Positions 26,183-38,880 of a stretch of DNA of 64,000 nucleotides are shown here, piece after piece. Below the pieces are notes generated by a model that did no database searches, was not told the DNA's origin, and saw only the letters and a list, made by a program, of their open reading frames with translations. Within the stretch, counting starts at the first letter, position 1; every line of letters starts with the position of its first letter. Made by a program: the position numbers and the translations under genes. The DNA is from Bryoerythrophyllum caledonicum (taxonomy: Eukaryota; Streptophyta; Bryopsida; Pottiales; Pottiaceae): assembly GCA_963971425.1 (NCBI GenBank), contig OZ020517.1:15838904-15902903 (forward strand), read 5' to 3'.

Positions 26183-26519
26183 AATTTCAACCACAGCGAC
26201 ACTCACATACCTTAGAACAATGGATGAAAATTCCAATCATTCAAAATAGCATGACATTCCATCAGCAGTAGATATCCTATTCCCACAACAAACAAAGCGG
26301 TGAAACATCTCAGTTTCATTTATAAAAAAATATATAGACAGAAAATGGTCCAACAAAATTTACAACATCGAGCTGCAGTCAATCGATACAGTTTAGCTCT
26401 ATGCGACCTAAAGTGTAAAAGGAATCTAAGCGTTCCCAACGGCATTAAGAGCGGAGATTTTGAAACGCTTGGATTGCGTTCCAGATACTCGCAGACTGAC
26501 CACACGTCTTCTGATCATT

Positions 26520-27239
26520 TTAAAACATCTCCCGGCTAGAGGGATGTTCGGCCCGGTACTGCGCTAGACCACCCGGAAACTGATGAAGGTCAGAGAGATA
26601 TGGCAGCAATTCCTCCAACAATACAGAGTCGTCTCTCGCGCCAACATGTTTGTGCGACCATGATGGAAGAAGAAGGACGTTCTCCGGCAAATTGAGCATG
26701 TGCTTAATCGGGCTGTCGTCAATGACAAGCGTATTTGCCGGAGTATACTCACGACCCAACCTATTGAAGAGATGGCTCGATAAGGTCTTCAAGAAGATGT
26801 CCTTCTGAGTGCCAGATTCCTTCATGTAGAATGTTCTGCTACCGACTCTATGCTCGGGAACCCTATCGCAACTCTCCTGACCAAAGATCCTGAGAGGGTA
26901 CGAAGAACTATGCTGAAAAAGATAATTACATATCTGACGCGTTGTAGATTCCATCATCGAACTCCAGATCGTGATGGTGGCAATCTCAGACAACTTTGTA
27001 AGGAACTCAGCACAACCAGGGCGCACTCGAACTAGTTTAGGGCCTACTTCGGCCGGCAGCAAAGCCGAGTGAATGGACGGGATAGAGTCCCTGGATCCTC
27101 TGGCCTGCCACGACGGCTCACACGTGCATAGAATCCCATTGAGGTCCAGCACAATGTTCAACCACCTGCCCTCGATATCTGAATGGACTCTAGGTATTTC
27201 GTCTAGATTATTGGCATCACTTATTGATGCCTCGCCGAC
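26520..27239 (-). CDS. FCP1/NIF-like HAD pseudo-phosphatase exon of element A
   Basis: The exon begins after an acceptor at 27240-27242 in phase 0. It continues from exon 27647-27385 (phase 1 in, phase 0 out), an acidic segment with a duplicated PVIEEVVQ. The domain has the FCP1/SCP order: LNIVLDLNGILC (motif I, normally DLDxTL), VRPGCAEFLTKLSEIATITIWSS (motif II), RTFYMKE, and LVIDDSPIKHMLNLPENVLLLPSW (the DD motif kept). The second catalytic Asp is Asn and Thr is Ile, so phosphatase activity is doubtful and a binding role is more likely. It is the last clear exon of the ParB-like gene. Family by motif; function inferred. Confidence 0.75.
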   Translation of the reverse strand, partial: VGEASISDANNLDEIPRVHSDIEGRWLNIVLDLNGILCTCEPSWQARGSRDSIPSIHSALLPAEVGPKLVRVRPGCAEFLTKLSEIATITIWSSMMESTTRQICNYLFQHSSSYPLRIFGQESCDRVPEHRVGSRTFYMKESGTQKDIFLKTLSSHLFNRLGREYTPANTLVIDDSPIKHMLNLPENVLLLPSWSHKHVGARDDSVLLEELLPYLSDLHQFPGGLAQYRAEHPSSREMF

Positions 27240-27384
27240 CTGGTTCGCAAATGCCAGGAGAACGACCAATATTACTACAGATTCATTAACAACGACGATT
27301 CAACAATACGTAGAACGAAAGAGATAAATGGGGGGGAGGAGTGATGGGGGAATGAGTGGAGTTCGAAAAGAGTTAGAAGAATAC

Positions 27385-28815
27385 CTCGAGAACTTCATCG
27401 TCCTGCAGCATTTCGTCTCGGGCACCCATCGATCCCAACGAACCCTGCATGCTGTCAAGGGGCCCGGAGTGCCCGACATCCATTTGGGGGCATGGTTCTA
27501 GGACAAGAAGAGGTGGCTCAGAATCATGATTGATCTCGTCTACGAGCACGGCTGAAACTTGGACGACCTCTTCTATGACTGGGACTGCAGTTTGGACGAC
27601 CTCTTCTATGACTGGTTGAGAAATCGCGTCATCACCGAAACTTAGATCTGGAAAAATTCAACAACTTCACCCTATCAGCGGATGGGCACAGAGGACACGG
27701 ATACAAGTCACAGTGGTTAGATGTGAAGCAGTTTAGCTTGAGTCGAGCTGAAGTGCTCGCCGTGCACTGTAATATGAACAAAAAAAATACTGGAGTACAA
27801 AATTGGACATTTACAAAATGTTCTGCCTCTATACACTCGCAACTACGTTACACTAACCTGACGATGACCTGGGGACATCTGCGATAGATTCGTCCCGATC
27901 GGGTGACTTCGGAGGGGAAGAGGGGCGGGCCGACGCGGAAGGGAGAACAGGAAGCAATTGAGCCCCACTGGAGACGGGGGAGGTAACCGACGGATATGGA
28001 AGCTGCAAATCGCGAGACGGACTCGCAGACCCGCCGTCCGGTGATGCGGGAGGCTGGGGGATTGCAGCAATAACTACGGGCGGTGATGTGGCGGAAGTAG
28101 GCAAATTAGCCGACATGAATCTCTGCATCATGAGCATCATCTCAGCATGCCTCTGATCTTGGTCTCTCTTCATTTCATCGTCACGCCTCCGCTGCAGATC
28201 CCTGAGCTCCTCGTCGCGCTCCGCAAGTCGCTGCTCCATCAACCTCATCCGGGTGGCCTCCTCTTCGAGCTTCTTCTCAAGGGAGATCAACCTGCTGTCA
28301 TCCTGAGTGCTGCTCGCGATAGACAAAGGAGAGCGCGTGCTGGCGCTAGCAACCTTCCTCTTCTTGGCCGCGGGACGAGCGGTTGAAGCACCCAAGGTGG
28401 GAGCTGAATGAGGCCTGTCGGAAATCTCCAACGAATCCAACTCCGGGAAGTCGAGTCGTTGTCGCGAGGAAGCGATTGTGTCTCCTGCTTCAGATTGAGA
28501 TGCACTCTGAAACTCAGGCGGAGTAGCGTCAACGAAGTCGTCCTGGGACTCATTATCCGGAGTGACGGTGCTCGAGATCGGGCACGCAACCACAGCGCTC
28601 GGCTCCGCATCTTCCTCCTCATCGACGAGGTCAATAATGGCTTTCCCCTTCCCCTTTCCAACGGCATCTCCAAGCTCGGGAAAGATCTCCAAGTTGACGT
28701 GATACGCAGAAATATCGAAATCGGCCCGATCCAACGTCAAGCCGACCTCAAAGGCGTCGTCGAGATCCTGCTCATTGGTGTCATGAGAAATGCAGAATGC
28801 TTCCAGGTCGAGCAT
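27385..28815 (-). CDS. Coiled-coil/low-complexity exons of element A ParB-like gene
   Basis: Exon 28815-27858 follows acceptor TGTGCAG and ends with donor GTTAGTG. Exon 27647-27385 follows. The first is acidic (DLVDEEEDAEPS), then basic (RPAAKKRKVASAST, a nuclear localisation-like signal), then a heptad-rich coiled coil (residues about 190-245; LEKKLEEEATRMRLMEQRL), then a Pro/Ser-rich tail. The phase-1 junction between the two exons agrees (G + AT gives Asp). Element B has a matching donor and basic tail at 58344. Confidence 0.65.
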
Positions 28816-29086
28816 CTGCACACCAATGGATTGAACAATATACAATTTAGGTCGAGTCGAGCTAAACTCAATACAAACAATTGCTGGTACTAAAACTTGG
28901 CTATTATAACTTCAAATGATACGAACGAAGTTAATGACATCCATAAAATCATACAAGAAAAATCCGACACTTTAGGTCGAGTCGAGCTAAAGTTTCACCA
29001 AACAGCATAGGCATGACCTCATTGAAACTATGCACGAGTCGGAAAGGGAATAAACAGTTTAGCTCGACTCGAGCTAAACTGCAGGG

Positions 29087-32000
29087 ATTCTTACCACACT
29101 TGCTGTCAGTAATTTCGTCCCGCCAAACAGTTGGACAATAGAAATCCCCCCTCTTGCAGAACAGCTCCAGGAGCTTGACGAAGAACTCCATCCTCATCTC
29201 GTTCATGTTCATGGAGTACGCCAGCTCGTTGTACTTGCGCAGCTTCGTGTACAACACATGCTCTGGAGCTGCGTAGATCTTCTTTACGGTTGGGATCACC
29301 GTAAGCTCCTTCTTGAAGAGAAAGAGGAGCCGAACCGGGTCTAGAGCGTTGTTGGTCTTCGGCGCGAATCCTCCGAGGCGCTCGTTCTCGGAGGGAAGAT
29401 ACTTCGACTGCAGCACATCGTATGCATGGCACAACGACGGGCCCTCAGCAAACGCTGTCACTTGAAGGTGTGACTGCTCGTTGCCGCAAATGAAGAGCCA
29501 GGCTGGAAGATCGGTGAGGGGAGGCTGCCCTTTCGATGCGAACATCGTCATGAACTCGTCGAAGAAGGGCCTCTCCAACGACGACGACGACGTCCCAGAG
29601 AACCCGGGGATGTTCCGGAAGTCGATGATGCCGAGCTTCACATTGCAGCCCAGGTTGCGCCATGAATCCAAAGGCCACGTCCCGAGCAAATTCGTTGCCG
29701 CCTTGTAAGAACGGAAGTGTAGGGCTCCCACTGGTGAAACGAACCGCGACCGCACATCGATGAAGACTCTGAAGACTTCCTTCGCGTACGGAGAGAGATC
29801 TTCACATTTGCAGTTGCGAAACTGCGTCTGCCTCGAGTTGGCGTAGTACGAATCCGGTGGACCCCAATCCAAGAGGGCACGCTTTGAGGCCTTGCTGATG
29901 TTGTAGTTCTTCTTGAACGTCCGCCAGTTTGAACGTCTGTACGCTCCAGTGCTGTTGAAGAAGGCCAGCTCCGGCCTGATTAGTTGAAGCTCCATCCGAG
30001 CGACCTCCTTCCTCTTCCTCCGATCCACCCAGTCCCGGGCTGTATAGCAATCCTCCAGCGCAGAATTTGGCAGCTTGATGACCACCTTAGGGTAGGGCAG
30101 TTTCCGAGATGGCCCTGATCGATTGAGAATGTGCTTGCACATTTTCGCGTGATCGGCTTCGGTCATGTTGCCGAGAAACTTGAAGAACTCGCGCGTCAGC
30201 ACCCCATCCTTCTCAGGAACCCAAGACTTCGCGTCCTTGAACTTTGCCAAAGGCGTCGAAGTTGAATCGACGTTGATGAGGTCGCCATGCGCCGCAGAAG
30301 AGATGACATCGGACCACAGCTCGAACATCTCATCTGTCGCGGTGATTATCTTCACCTCGTTCGTAATTGAAAGCTCCTTCGCCTTCCCGGCTTTCTTGAG
30401 CGCAGCCTGGCTCTTCGCAACGTTGATCATTGCAAAGCGCTCACGAACCGCGTTGAGAAATGGCTGGGCAGAACATAAAAGGGTCGTTTAAGTATACAAT
30501 AAAGCAGGAATATTATCATGTCTAGTAGGGTCCAAACACTGCAAGTTAGCTCGAGTCGAGCTAACTTGCAACGCAAAAGCAGACAATGAAAGCGATTTCA
30601 ATCAATACACATGACTATACAGATACAGAGCGAACTTGCACTTTAGCTCGAGTCGAGCTAAAGTGCATGACCTTGGTTAAGATATATTACCTCAAACCTC
30701 TTGTCATTGGCCATTTCAACTGCAGTTCTCCGACCTGACTTGTGAGACCCGCGAACGCCTGTGGCAGAGTGCTTCGGCATTGGTCTCCCAGCTTGGATCC
30801 ACAAAGCATGGGAGCCGAGGATATTTGTTGCCCACGTCGGCTTGAACTGGACCAAATGATTCACGCGATTATAATACGCGGAACTCTTCCTCAGCTTCTC
30901 CGGATCTTGCGTCCAGACAATGTAACATTGCCATGTTCGGAAGTGCCTCCTCATCACCTCCGGAACGTTGCCGTTAATCATCTCCTTTGAGGCAGCAACG
31001 CTGTGCTAGCCGTTGATGATGTAGAAGTCGCAGTTGCTGAGCTCCTCCACAGTCGTCGGCATACTGTCGAGCTTCGGCATGACGCAGAGAGTCTACTTCT
31101 GCGTCTTGTCTGGCATTTGGAGGTAGTAATGCTTCAACTCCTCCATGCCCCGAGGCTCGAACGCACGGATCGTCCACTCCGGCGGTGCATTATGCAACCT
31201 CATCACGTCAAGCTCGATCTTCATCTCTCTGTCGCCTTTGAAAAAACAGCTCTGACACTCCGTCCAGAATTTCTGGTAAATCTGTTGGACGTTGTTGTAG
31301 TCGATTGTCTCTCCGTATCCGAGCGCCTTGGGGAGCTCCGAGAGTGCAGAGGCCATCGAATTGGCTAGCTCATCCTGTGATACGAGCTTCGACTTCTTTC
31401 TTGAAGAGGTCTCCGGCTTCTTGGCAGCTGACCGCTTCTTGACGGGGGAAGCAGACAGCGTGTTGCGCAGAGTGCTTCGACTTGTTCTTGCACCTGGAGT
31501 TCTAACCGGTACCGACGCCTGACTCATGTCTTGGCTACCGGTCACGGCCCCCGAAACCGTTGAAAGTTCTATCGGCCGTCTTGCCGCAATATTCTTCGCC
31601 TTATCTAGAGCGGCAAAGGTACTCATTCTAGAGAGAATGACGCGCAGTTTATTAGCTATAGCCTTTGCTTTCAGCGGCTGTCCGGTACTAGACTCCCATT
31701 TCTTAAGGGAGATCTCATGCTCGACCTGAGTCACTATTTCCTCAAATTTGGATGACCTAAGAGAATCGACCAAATCCAAGATACAGAAGGGAGATGAACT
31801 ATTGTTTACTATTATAGTAAAGAAATACGGATCTAAGGACTCAGAGGTCGTCTCACACGACAACTTAACGTGATCGTTATCTTCGTGGACTACATCAGTA
31901 ACTTTGGTCTTGAAGTCGATGTGCTGGGGATCGACGATAGCACCAGCGAAGGTCTGACCAAACACTAAATGATCCGTATAGGTCGCCCACAGAAGCGTCC

Positions 32001-32121
32001 ACTTCAGTGTCATCGATGGGTCCTTGAGCTCCCAGCAGTCCAAGTGGTTGTTGTCGTCTCCATCGTCATCGTCAAGGTCGACAGGCTTTGGCTGGAAGAA
32101 GTGCTGCAGCTGCGACACCAT
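29087..32121 (-). pseudogene. Element A ParB/sulfiredoxin-like gene (main exons)
   Basis: The exon begins at acceptor 32138-32140; the first ATG is at 32121. It runs to the donor at 30690. Intron 30464-30690 holds two palindromes, and exon 2 is 30463 to about 29087. The N-terminal part is unassigned, with a basic Ser-rich linker (SPVKKRSAAKKPETSSRKK). Then comes a ParB-like segment: MKIELDVMRLHNAP, a helix, FYIING.HSVAASKEM (the GxHRxxA-type box) and FRTWQCYIVW. Exon 2 has VKLGIIDFRNIPGFSG and LPAWLFICGNEQSHLQVTAFA, an alpha/beta region of unknown role. Two in-frame TAG codons, each one C-to-T step from CAG, lie near 31090 and 31006; otherwise the frame is open. It could bind DNA like ParB; this is inference. 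Confidence 0.65.
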
Positions 32122-33188
32122 CCTGTCCCTCTCAGATCTGCACAAACACGAAACAGAGCAAAGATATTAGATTGCTCTATTGATCATCCGATTAGGACCG
32201 CGAGGTCACACATTAGCTCGACTCGAGCTAAAGTGTAACGTTATTCAAGTATGTGAGTAATTCTCTAAAACATAATTTAGTCATTTAGAACGTTCTCTTA
32301 GACGCTTACAATCAACTCATGCCTGCTTCTCGTTCAACTCTCAAAAATGTGGGAGAGCTTCAGGTCACGCTCAAATCACTCACGAACCTCACTCTTAGAG
32401 GTTCTCAAGTGGTTTAAGCGGGACTGAAGCTCTTGCACGATTTATGAGAGGTGAACAAAAAGTAGACGTGAGTTGAGTTAGGAGACTGCAATTACACCAA
32501 TGTATCAATGTTGTATTCAAGTTTTAGCTTCATCTTTAGCTCGACTCGAGCTAAAGTGCTCATGCATGGAATGCATAGCTGAACAGTTCTGACACTTACA
32601 ATATTCATTCAAACGAATTTCCTATACATCTATTTTCAAATCATGGCTACTTCTTGTTTAACTCTCAGAACTGCGAAAGAGCTTCAGTTCACCCTTAAAT
32701 CACTCACGAACCTCACTCTTTGAGGTTCTCAAGTGGTTGAAGCGTGATTGAAGTTCTTGCACGTATGTGAGAATTTAACGAGAAGTGGACATGAGTTGGG
32801 TCGTCGGTATCATTGGATTACTATACATTTGGAATGTTTAAAGTCCGAATAGTGTTGTGTTCCGGTTGTTGTTTTTGTTCATTCTCTCACACTTTAGCTC
32901 GATTCGAGGTAAAGTGTGTAGGCTTTACAGAGAGGCCATGTTTTATTTTAAACCCAGTGTTTAAGAGTTGATACTAAGATTTTATTTCGAGTAGTCTCTT
33001 TTAGCGCAACCGAAGACGCACGTAGTCGTACATTTTATCTCGAGTCGAGCCATTATGTGACCTCGATAGTGAATTATCGTCCACAATTTAGCTCGAGTCG
33101 AGCTAAGTTGGGACTTTTCTGTGCACATTTGGCACACTTACGCTCTTGTTGCGCCAAAGTGCAACTTTGTATTTTCTTCATTGATCAA

Positions 33189-33478
33189 ACTTTACCTCGA
33201 GTCGAGTTAAAGTGTGGCCAAATGTTCACAGAAAAGGTCCACTTTAGCTCGACTCGAGCTAAAGTATAGCCAAAGATGCACAGAAAAGGTCCACTTTAGC
33301 TCGACTCGAGCTAAAGTGTGGCCATATGTGCACAGAAAAGGCCCACTTTAGCTCGAGTCGAGCAAATGTGTGGATATTAGTGCACAGTGGGGGCACACTT
33401 TAGCTCGACTCGAGCTAAAGTGTGTTCAATAGTGCAAATATGGATTTCCCACATTAGCTCGACTCGAGCTAAAGTGTG
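33189..33478. repeat. Tandem array of A-type palindromes
   Basis: Six palindromes at about 33189, 33240, 33292, 33344, 33396 and 33451 repeat every 51-55 bases. Spacers resemble TGTGGCCATATGTGCACAGA. The array is in the divergent region between the ParB-like and transposase-like genes of element A. Confidence 0.9.
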
Positions 33479-33659
33479 TTCAATGAATAGCGTATTTATC
33501 GCAGATTGTACAGATTAGTCATTCGTTATATGATACTGAAGGCGTAGGGTTTAGGGCTCTTGGGTGAGAGTATGGATTTTACCTTTCAGCCATTGCTTAT
33601 GAACCTTAATCCCAGACAAATTCTGCTGGAACTAGACTTCCTGCAACAACAATTACAAA

Positions 33660-33970
33660 CCCACACACAAAATCAATCAAAGTAGCACATGGAAACCAAA
33701 ACATTGAAATCTTTCACATTGAAATCAACACTTTGAAATGGGCAAATTGAAATTCAGCACTTTGAAATAATCACATTGAATTCAGCACATTGAAACAATG
33801 ACATTGAAACCAGCACATTCAAACTAGCAGAAAGTAGCACACTTACACCAGTTCAAACCAACACATTTAAACTAGCACAGACCACCACAAATATCCACAA
33901 ACCACCACAAAACCACCACATTCAAATCACCACATTCAAACCAGCACATTGAAACCAATATACACTCTCA
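33660..33970 (+). repeat. Degenerate satellite, AGCACATTGAAA-type unit
   Basis: Short irregular units such as CAGCACATTGAAAC, CACATTGAAATC and CACCACATTCAAA repeat for about 300 bases. No coding signal. Confidence 0.75.
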
Positions 33971-34187
33971 TCTACGTGCTGACACATACATCAAAAGCAA
34001 TGCTACACATATATTATGTTTCAACACATCATATCAAAAGCAAAACTACACAAATATCAAAAGAAATGCAAGACTGAATGAGTGCACTTACCTTTAGAAC
34101 TGAGAAATCCGACTGGAAAAGCTGGAAGTCTTGTTACTTGATCACGTCAATCCTCCACGCACGGCCGTTTCAGACTCTACGTGCTCA

Positions 34188-34415
34188 CAGAAACTCACAG
34201 AAACTCACAGAAACTCACACACACTCACAGAAACTCACACACGCTCATAGAAACTCACACACACTCACAGAAATTCACACACACTCACACAAACTCACAC
34301 ACGCTCACAGAAACTCACACACTCGCAGAAACTCACACAAACTCCCCCAAACTCTCAGAAACTCACACAAACTCACACAAACTCTCACAAACTCACACAA
34401 TCTCACGCAAACAAC
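34188..34415 (+). repeat. Minisatellite, AAACTCACA[CG]-type
   Basis: Roughly 10-base units (AAACTCACAC, ACTCACAGA) repeat more than 20 times. The His/Thr/Ser-rich frames here are by-products of the repeat. Confidence 0.9.
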
Positions 34416-35029
34416 CCTAAACTCTGGCGCTGCAGTGTACACGAAGTCACACAACAACAAATCGCACGTCCTACAAACCCTATGCGCATGAAACCCTAGA
34501 CTCCAGTAAATTGCACACGGAAGCCTATACGAAGCGCTACACTGTACACAAACATAACAATCCCTGTAGATTACAAAACTAACACAAACCAACGCATCAA
34601 CTCACAAAACGCAGAAAACAACGACGCCTGGAAGTACACGGAAAACCTGGACTGCAACAAAAAGAATAGAAAAATGGCTCGCGCCACGACTTCGTGGGGA
34701 AGTTTTTGGGCCACCTATAGCCGTGAGGGTCGAAACCCTGTGGCCGTTTGGTGGTCCCGAGATACCCTCGGGATACCCTTTGCGATATTGGGGTGTAACT
34801 CCCGGGTATTATGCCGGATGCTCCACAAATCTTTCACCTTCATTACTGATACCCGGACTTTTAAGAAGCCAATTTAATTTTACCAGAATAAGTTCAAGAT
34901 ATTACGCGCCTGTAGTATTTGTGTACTCGTAAATTTCCAACACAATTTTTCGGAGCCACTAACACTACAATTTTGGATATTTTGGGGCAACGAACAGGTA
35001 GCAAAAGGAAAGTTATTATTTCCAATTTC

Positions 35030-37760
35030 TTTCGTATGATCTCAATTAAAACTTCTAAATTGACATTTTCTCAATAATACACAAATTTAAATTGGACGAA
35101 AGTGAACGTTTATAGTATTTAGTGTTTAGTTTTCTTTCATGGTTTTAGTGGATCAGCTGGCTTTCACTTCACTCGATTTCAATTTTTGCATTACACAAGG
35201 AGTAAATTCATTACCATTGATATATATAAGTTCCTCCTACACCAATTATTAGGTCAAGCACACTTAAGAGAGTTTTAAAGCTACGATTTTAAGATTCTAT
35301 TACTTTGAATTCAAGTTTTGTTTTTTTATGAGTTTGATATTATTTTCTATGACAATCGAATAGACAATAAGTATGTTAAGACCACATCTTGCAATTGTAT
35401 AATTATAAAATAAATGCCAGTGGACACTTTAGCTCTAATGGAGCTAAAGTGTGCGTATTAGCTTTATAGTTTCCTACATTTACTGATGGTGTACACTTTA
35501 GCTCTAATAGAGCTAAATTGTGAATTTTTTCTGTACTTTTCACTTCATTTTGCTTTTACTGTAACGGTACAAATACAGTTGTTAGAGCATCTCCCCCCCT
35601 GACGGAGAATTTTCCACGCCAGCGGGAAGGTGCCCAAGTTTGAGATGAAGTGGGGGGGTCACCCTTTTCCCCCCGCACCGTCCCCGAATTGGCCACTATG
35701 AGGGAACGCCAACGCCCAGCACTAACTCTATAGTAGGCTAATTTTTTTGGAGGTTTTTATTGATTTCTTTTAATTCCCTCGTGTAATTTCATGCTTGAAC
35801 ACATGCTCTCGGGGAACTTTGGTGTCCCCTGTACTTTTTGTAAATTTACTATTTAGAGGAACCGGCGCCGCCACTGCAGTGGGCCGGTACACCGGCCTAG
35901 GCCTCACGGAGTCGGCTTTACCGTGTTTATTCTTGCATTCCGGTCACTCAGTCCCGGTGGAGATTATCTTTTTCTAGTACACTATTTGTCAACAAATTGG
36001 CAACTAGTTTTAGCCACCATTGTCCTGAATATTATCCCTCATTCGTTCACCTACTACAGTTCATTTTGTAATAGCCCTCTATCAAAACTCTTCCCTAGCA
36101 CACAATTTTGATACTTGATAAATAGTATAAGCTCAAAGTCTTCAGCCTACCGGTCGCCATGCATTCATTCTTCGTCTCATCTTCAACCTCAATTTCTTAT
36201 CCTCTTATCCACAACTATTCTCATTCCCATCTCTTGCATTTTCTTTACATTATTTAATATTATCTAATGAATATTTAATGTGTAATCAAATATTTAGCCA
36301 ATAACTAATGACTTTGTAATGATTTTTTAGAGGATAATTCATGTATATTGGTATATCTGTAACTTTTATGCACAACTAAAGAATATTGGAATTTTATTTA
36401 TTGAATGTTGGAAGTTTTAAAAGTATATTTATGATAGTTTATTAATATTTATATATTTAATGATTATTTAAAGAGTATTTAATGCACTGTTAATGAATAG
36501 TTAATGAATAGTGCATAAATTTCTAATGTAAACTTAATGTGTATTTGAATATTTAATGAGTATTTAATTAATATTTACTAAATATGTAATGCACATTGAA
36601 TGCATATTATGTGATGGATATCTAATGAGTATTTTACTTGTATTCCTATATTTATTGTATGTTTAAGTTTTTTCCTTTTCCAATATTCCATTCTTTTCTC
36701 ATTTTCGTTTCCAGAAGAATGTTCTTATATTTCCAGTCTTCTACTTGTAGTTTCATTTTCCCTCCATATTTTACATTCTACTTTGTCCAAATTTTTATAT
36801 TTTCCTTTTGCTCCATACCTACGTCCGCTTATTTCCAAGCTCTTTCTTGCAAATTCTTCCTTTTCTACATGCACTCAACCCTTCTTTACTATGATGCTCA
36901 AGATGTAATCAAATCATGATTAAGGTTCCCTACAGTAATTGTCGACAAGTAAAAACTTTATGTTCTACTATTTACTAGGATTGACATTTAGTGTAGTAGT
37001 TGGCATTTAGTGTAATATAGTTTTGTCACTACACTTATTGTAAATTTTACAATTACTGTGTGCATTCCTATTCAGTTTCCACTTCTCTAGAAGCCATCTT
37101 CTGTATACTGGAGCTACATAGTGCATTTTTGCTTTCTAATCCACTCCATTTAGTGATGGTGCACAATTTAGCTCTAGGAGAGCTAATCTGTGCATATTAT
37201 CTTTTTAGTTCACTGCACCTAGTGATGAGGCACACGTTCGCACGAGTGGAGCTAAAGTGTGTGCCCACACTCCTTTTAGTTCACTGCATGTAGTGATGGT
37301 GCACACCTCTGCTAAAAACCGATCTGATGTATGTGCAATGTGTATTTCCACTTCTACAAACAATCATTTTGAACTCCGTACTTCTCTTTACGGATAAGTA
37401 TTTCACAAGTGGAATAGTAATCTTTTGAATTTTAAAAGGATTTTCATAATATGTGGATCTAAATCTCCAATAGTAATATTAAAAAACAAAAAAATATGAC
37501 GATCCCCTAGTTTTTAGTGGATATGAAGTCTAAGTATTCTTGGTACCCTAAATCAATAATATGTGACAATGTGAAAAATAGATGAATGAATATGTAATCT
37601 TATTTTTCACTAGAAAAATAACATATTTTTTCACAATATCATTTGTTCTAATATTACTTCTATGTATTGAAAATACCACATTCCATACTGTGTCATAGCA
37701 AAAGGTTTTTTAGGTTGCTCGATGTGCCGGCAATCGAGAAGTTTCTCTTTTGGCTCGCAT
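35030..37760 (+). repeat. Repeat R1, long copy with variant palindromes
   Basis: Ends at 35030-35400 and 37430-37760 match R1 copies at 17-18.9 kb and the right flank of B at 63265-63400. The middle carries palindromes with arm ACTTTAGCTCTA (about 35424, 35492, 37161, 37231). A segment at 37130-37460 is also similar to 43260-43610 near A's right end. It contains the uninterrupted version of B's insertion site at 37591. Confidence 0.7.
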
Positions 37761-38714
37761 AACTTTTAATGAAGACTTTCATTGAGAAAATAAATTACTT
37801 ATAAATATGCCTCTCATTGAGAAAATACATTACTTATAAATATCCCTCATTACTTTTATCATCCTTCTACAAGATTTTGAGAATTTTAAATATAATTTGC
37901 GACCACTAGAACGTGCTCAAAAACTAATTATTCCATTTTTGCATGTATAAATAAATTCAAAATTACTTACATTACGAACATTAAATTATGCCTGATGCAC
38001 TAAGTGATACACTTTGTATTAGTTATATTTTATATTTTGATTATCCTTTTTTTGTCATGAGGAGGTCTCTCCGTTTCTTATTTAAATCTTTTAATATTGT
38101 TCCACTCTCTATGTTTTACAAATGACAAAGTCTTCAATTTCACGTCTAAACATGAAATAAATTGTATATGGTCAAGAATTCTTCCATCTTTTATGTCATG
38201 CTTAGATTGCCACACCCTAAAGTCATGAAAATACAATGTGAACTCAAATATAAGATATTTCAATCCAAAATTAATATTAGTTTGCGCATATTTCAAGTCT
38301 TTGAGTACCTCTAAGTGGAAAGTAACCAATTTCAATTGCAAATCCAGACCATGGGGACATTGGGATTCTTGCCAAAGAATGCACATTCTAAATTGATGAC
38401 GAAATAGTTACATGACAAACATTTTTAAAACCCCAAAGAAATGATGTCCAAAGCATGTTTGAATACATTTGTTTTGGCTAAAAATACACGTGCACATATA
38501 ATATGTTTTTTTGTTTTTTAAAATGCTACTCGTCTGTTAAGGTCTTTGATTTAAACATAATAGATAAGTCCTATTTGGATTGTAATAAAAACTATTTCTA
38601 ATCATCTCAATATCTTCTCTACATTTCCCTATACCTTAGTTGAATTGTCAATATCATGAATCTTCACAGTATTATTATATTGAAATGAATTGACATCAAA
38701 AGATATCACCTAAA

Positions 38715-38880
38715 TCAAGGATTCTAAACCGTGAACCCTAAACCTGAACCTAAATTCCAAACCCTAAACCCGAAACTCCAAACCCTAAACCCGAAACTAC
38801 AAACCCTAAACCCGAAACTACAAACCCTAAACCCTAACCCTAAACCCTAAACCTAAACCTATCCAAAACCCTGAGCGTTA
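38715..38880 (-). repeat. Degenerate interstitial telomere-like repeats
   Basis: CCCTAAA units, mixed with CCCGAAACTACAAA variants, run for about 160 bases. The motif is the plant telomere repeat, here internal and diverged. Confidence 0.8.

Larger units (their letters stand above)
28846..33478. repeat. A-type palindromes, ParB-like gene and upstream cluster
   Basis: Arms TTTAGCTCGA mirrored around one C or G occur at about 28846, 28971, 29058, 30540, 30637, 32208, 32534, 32888, 33031 and 33083, plus the array from 33189. Arm extensions differ yet stay paired: ACAGTTTAG../..CTAAACTGT, GCAAGTTAG../..CTAACTTGC, TGCACTTTAG../..CTAAAGTGCA. Copies lie in introns or spacers, never in the exons seen here. 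Confidence 0.9.

Noticed and set aside
31000-31095. TAG codons in A's ParB-like gene as recoded glutamine
   Set aside because: Host genes nearby use TAG as stop, and B shows the same kind of C-to-T changes with TGA and TAA too; decay explains it.
34078-34592. His/Thr/Ser-rich and Val/Cys/Arg-rich frames
   Set aside because: They are produced by the AAACTCACAC minisatellite read in several frames.
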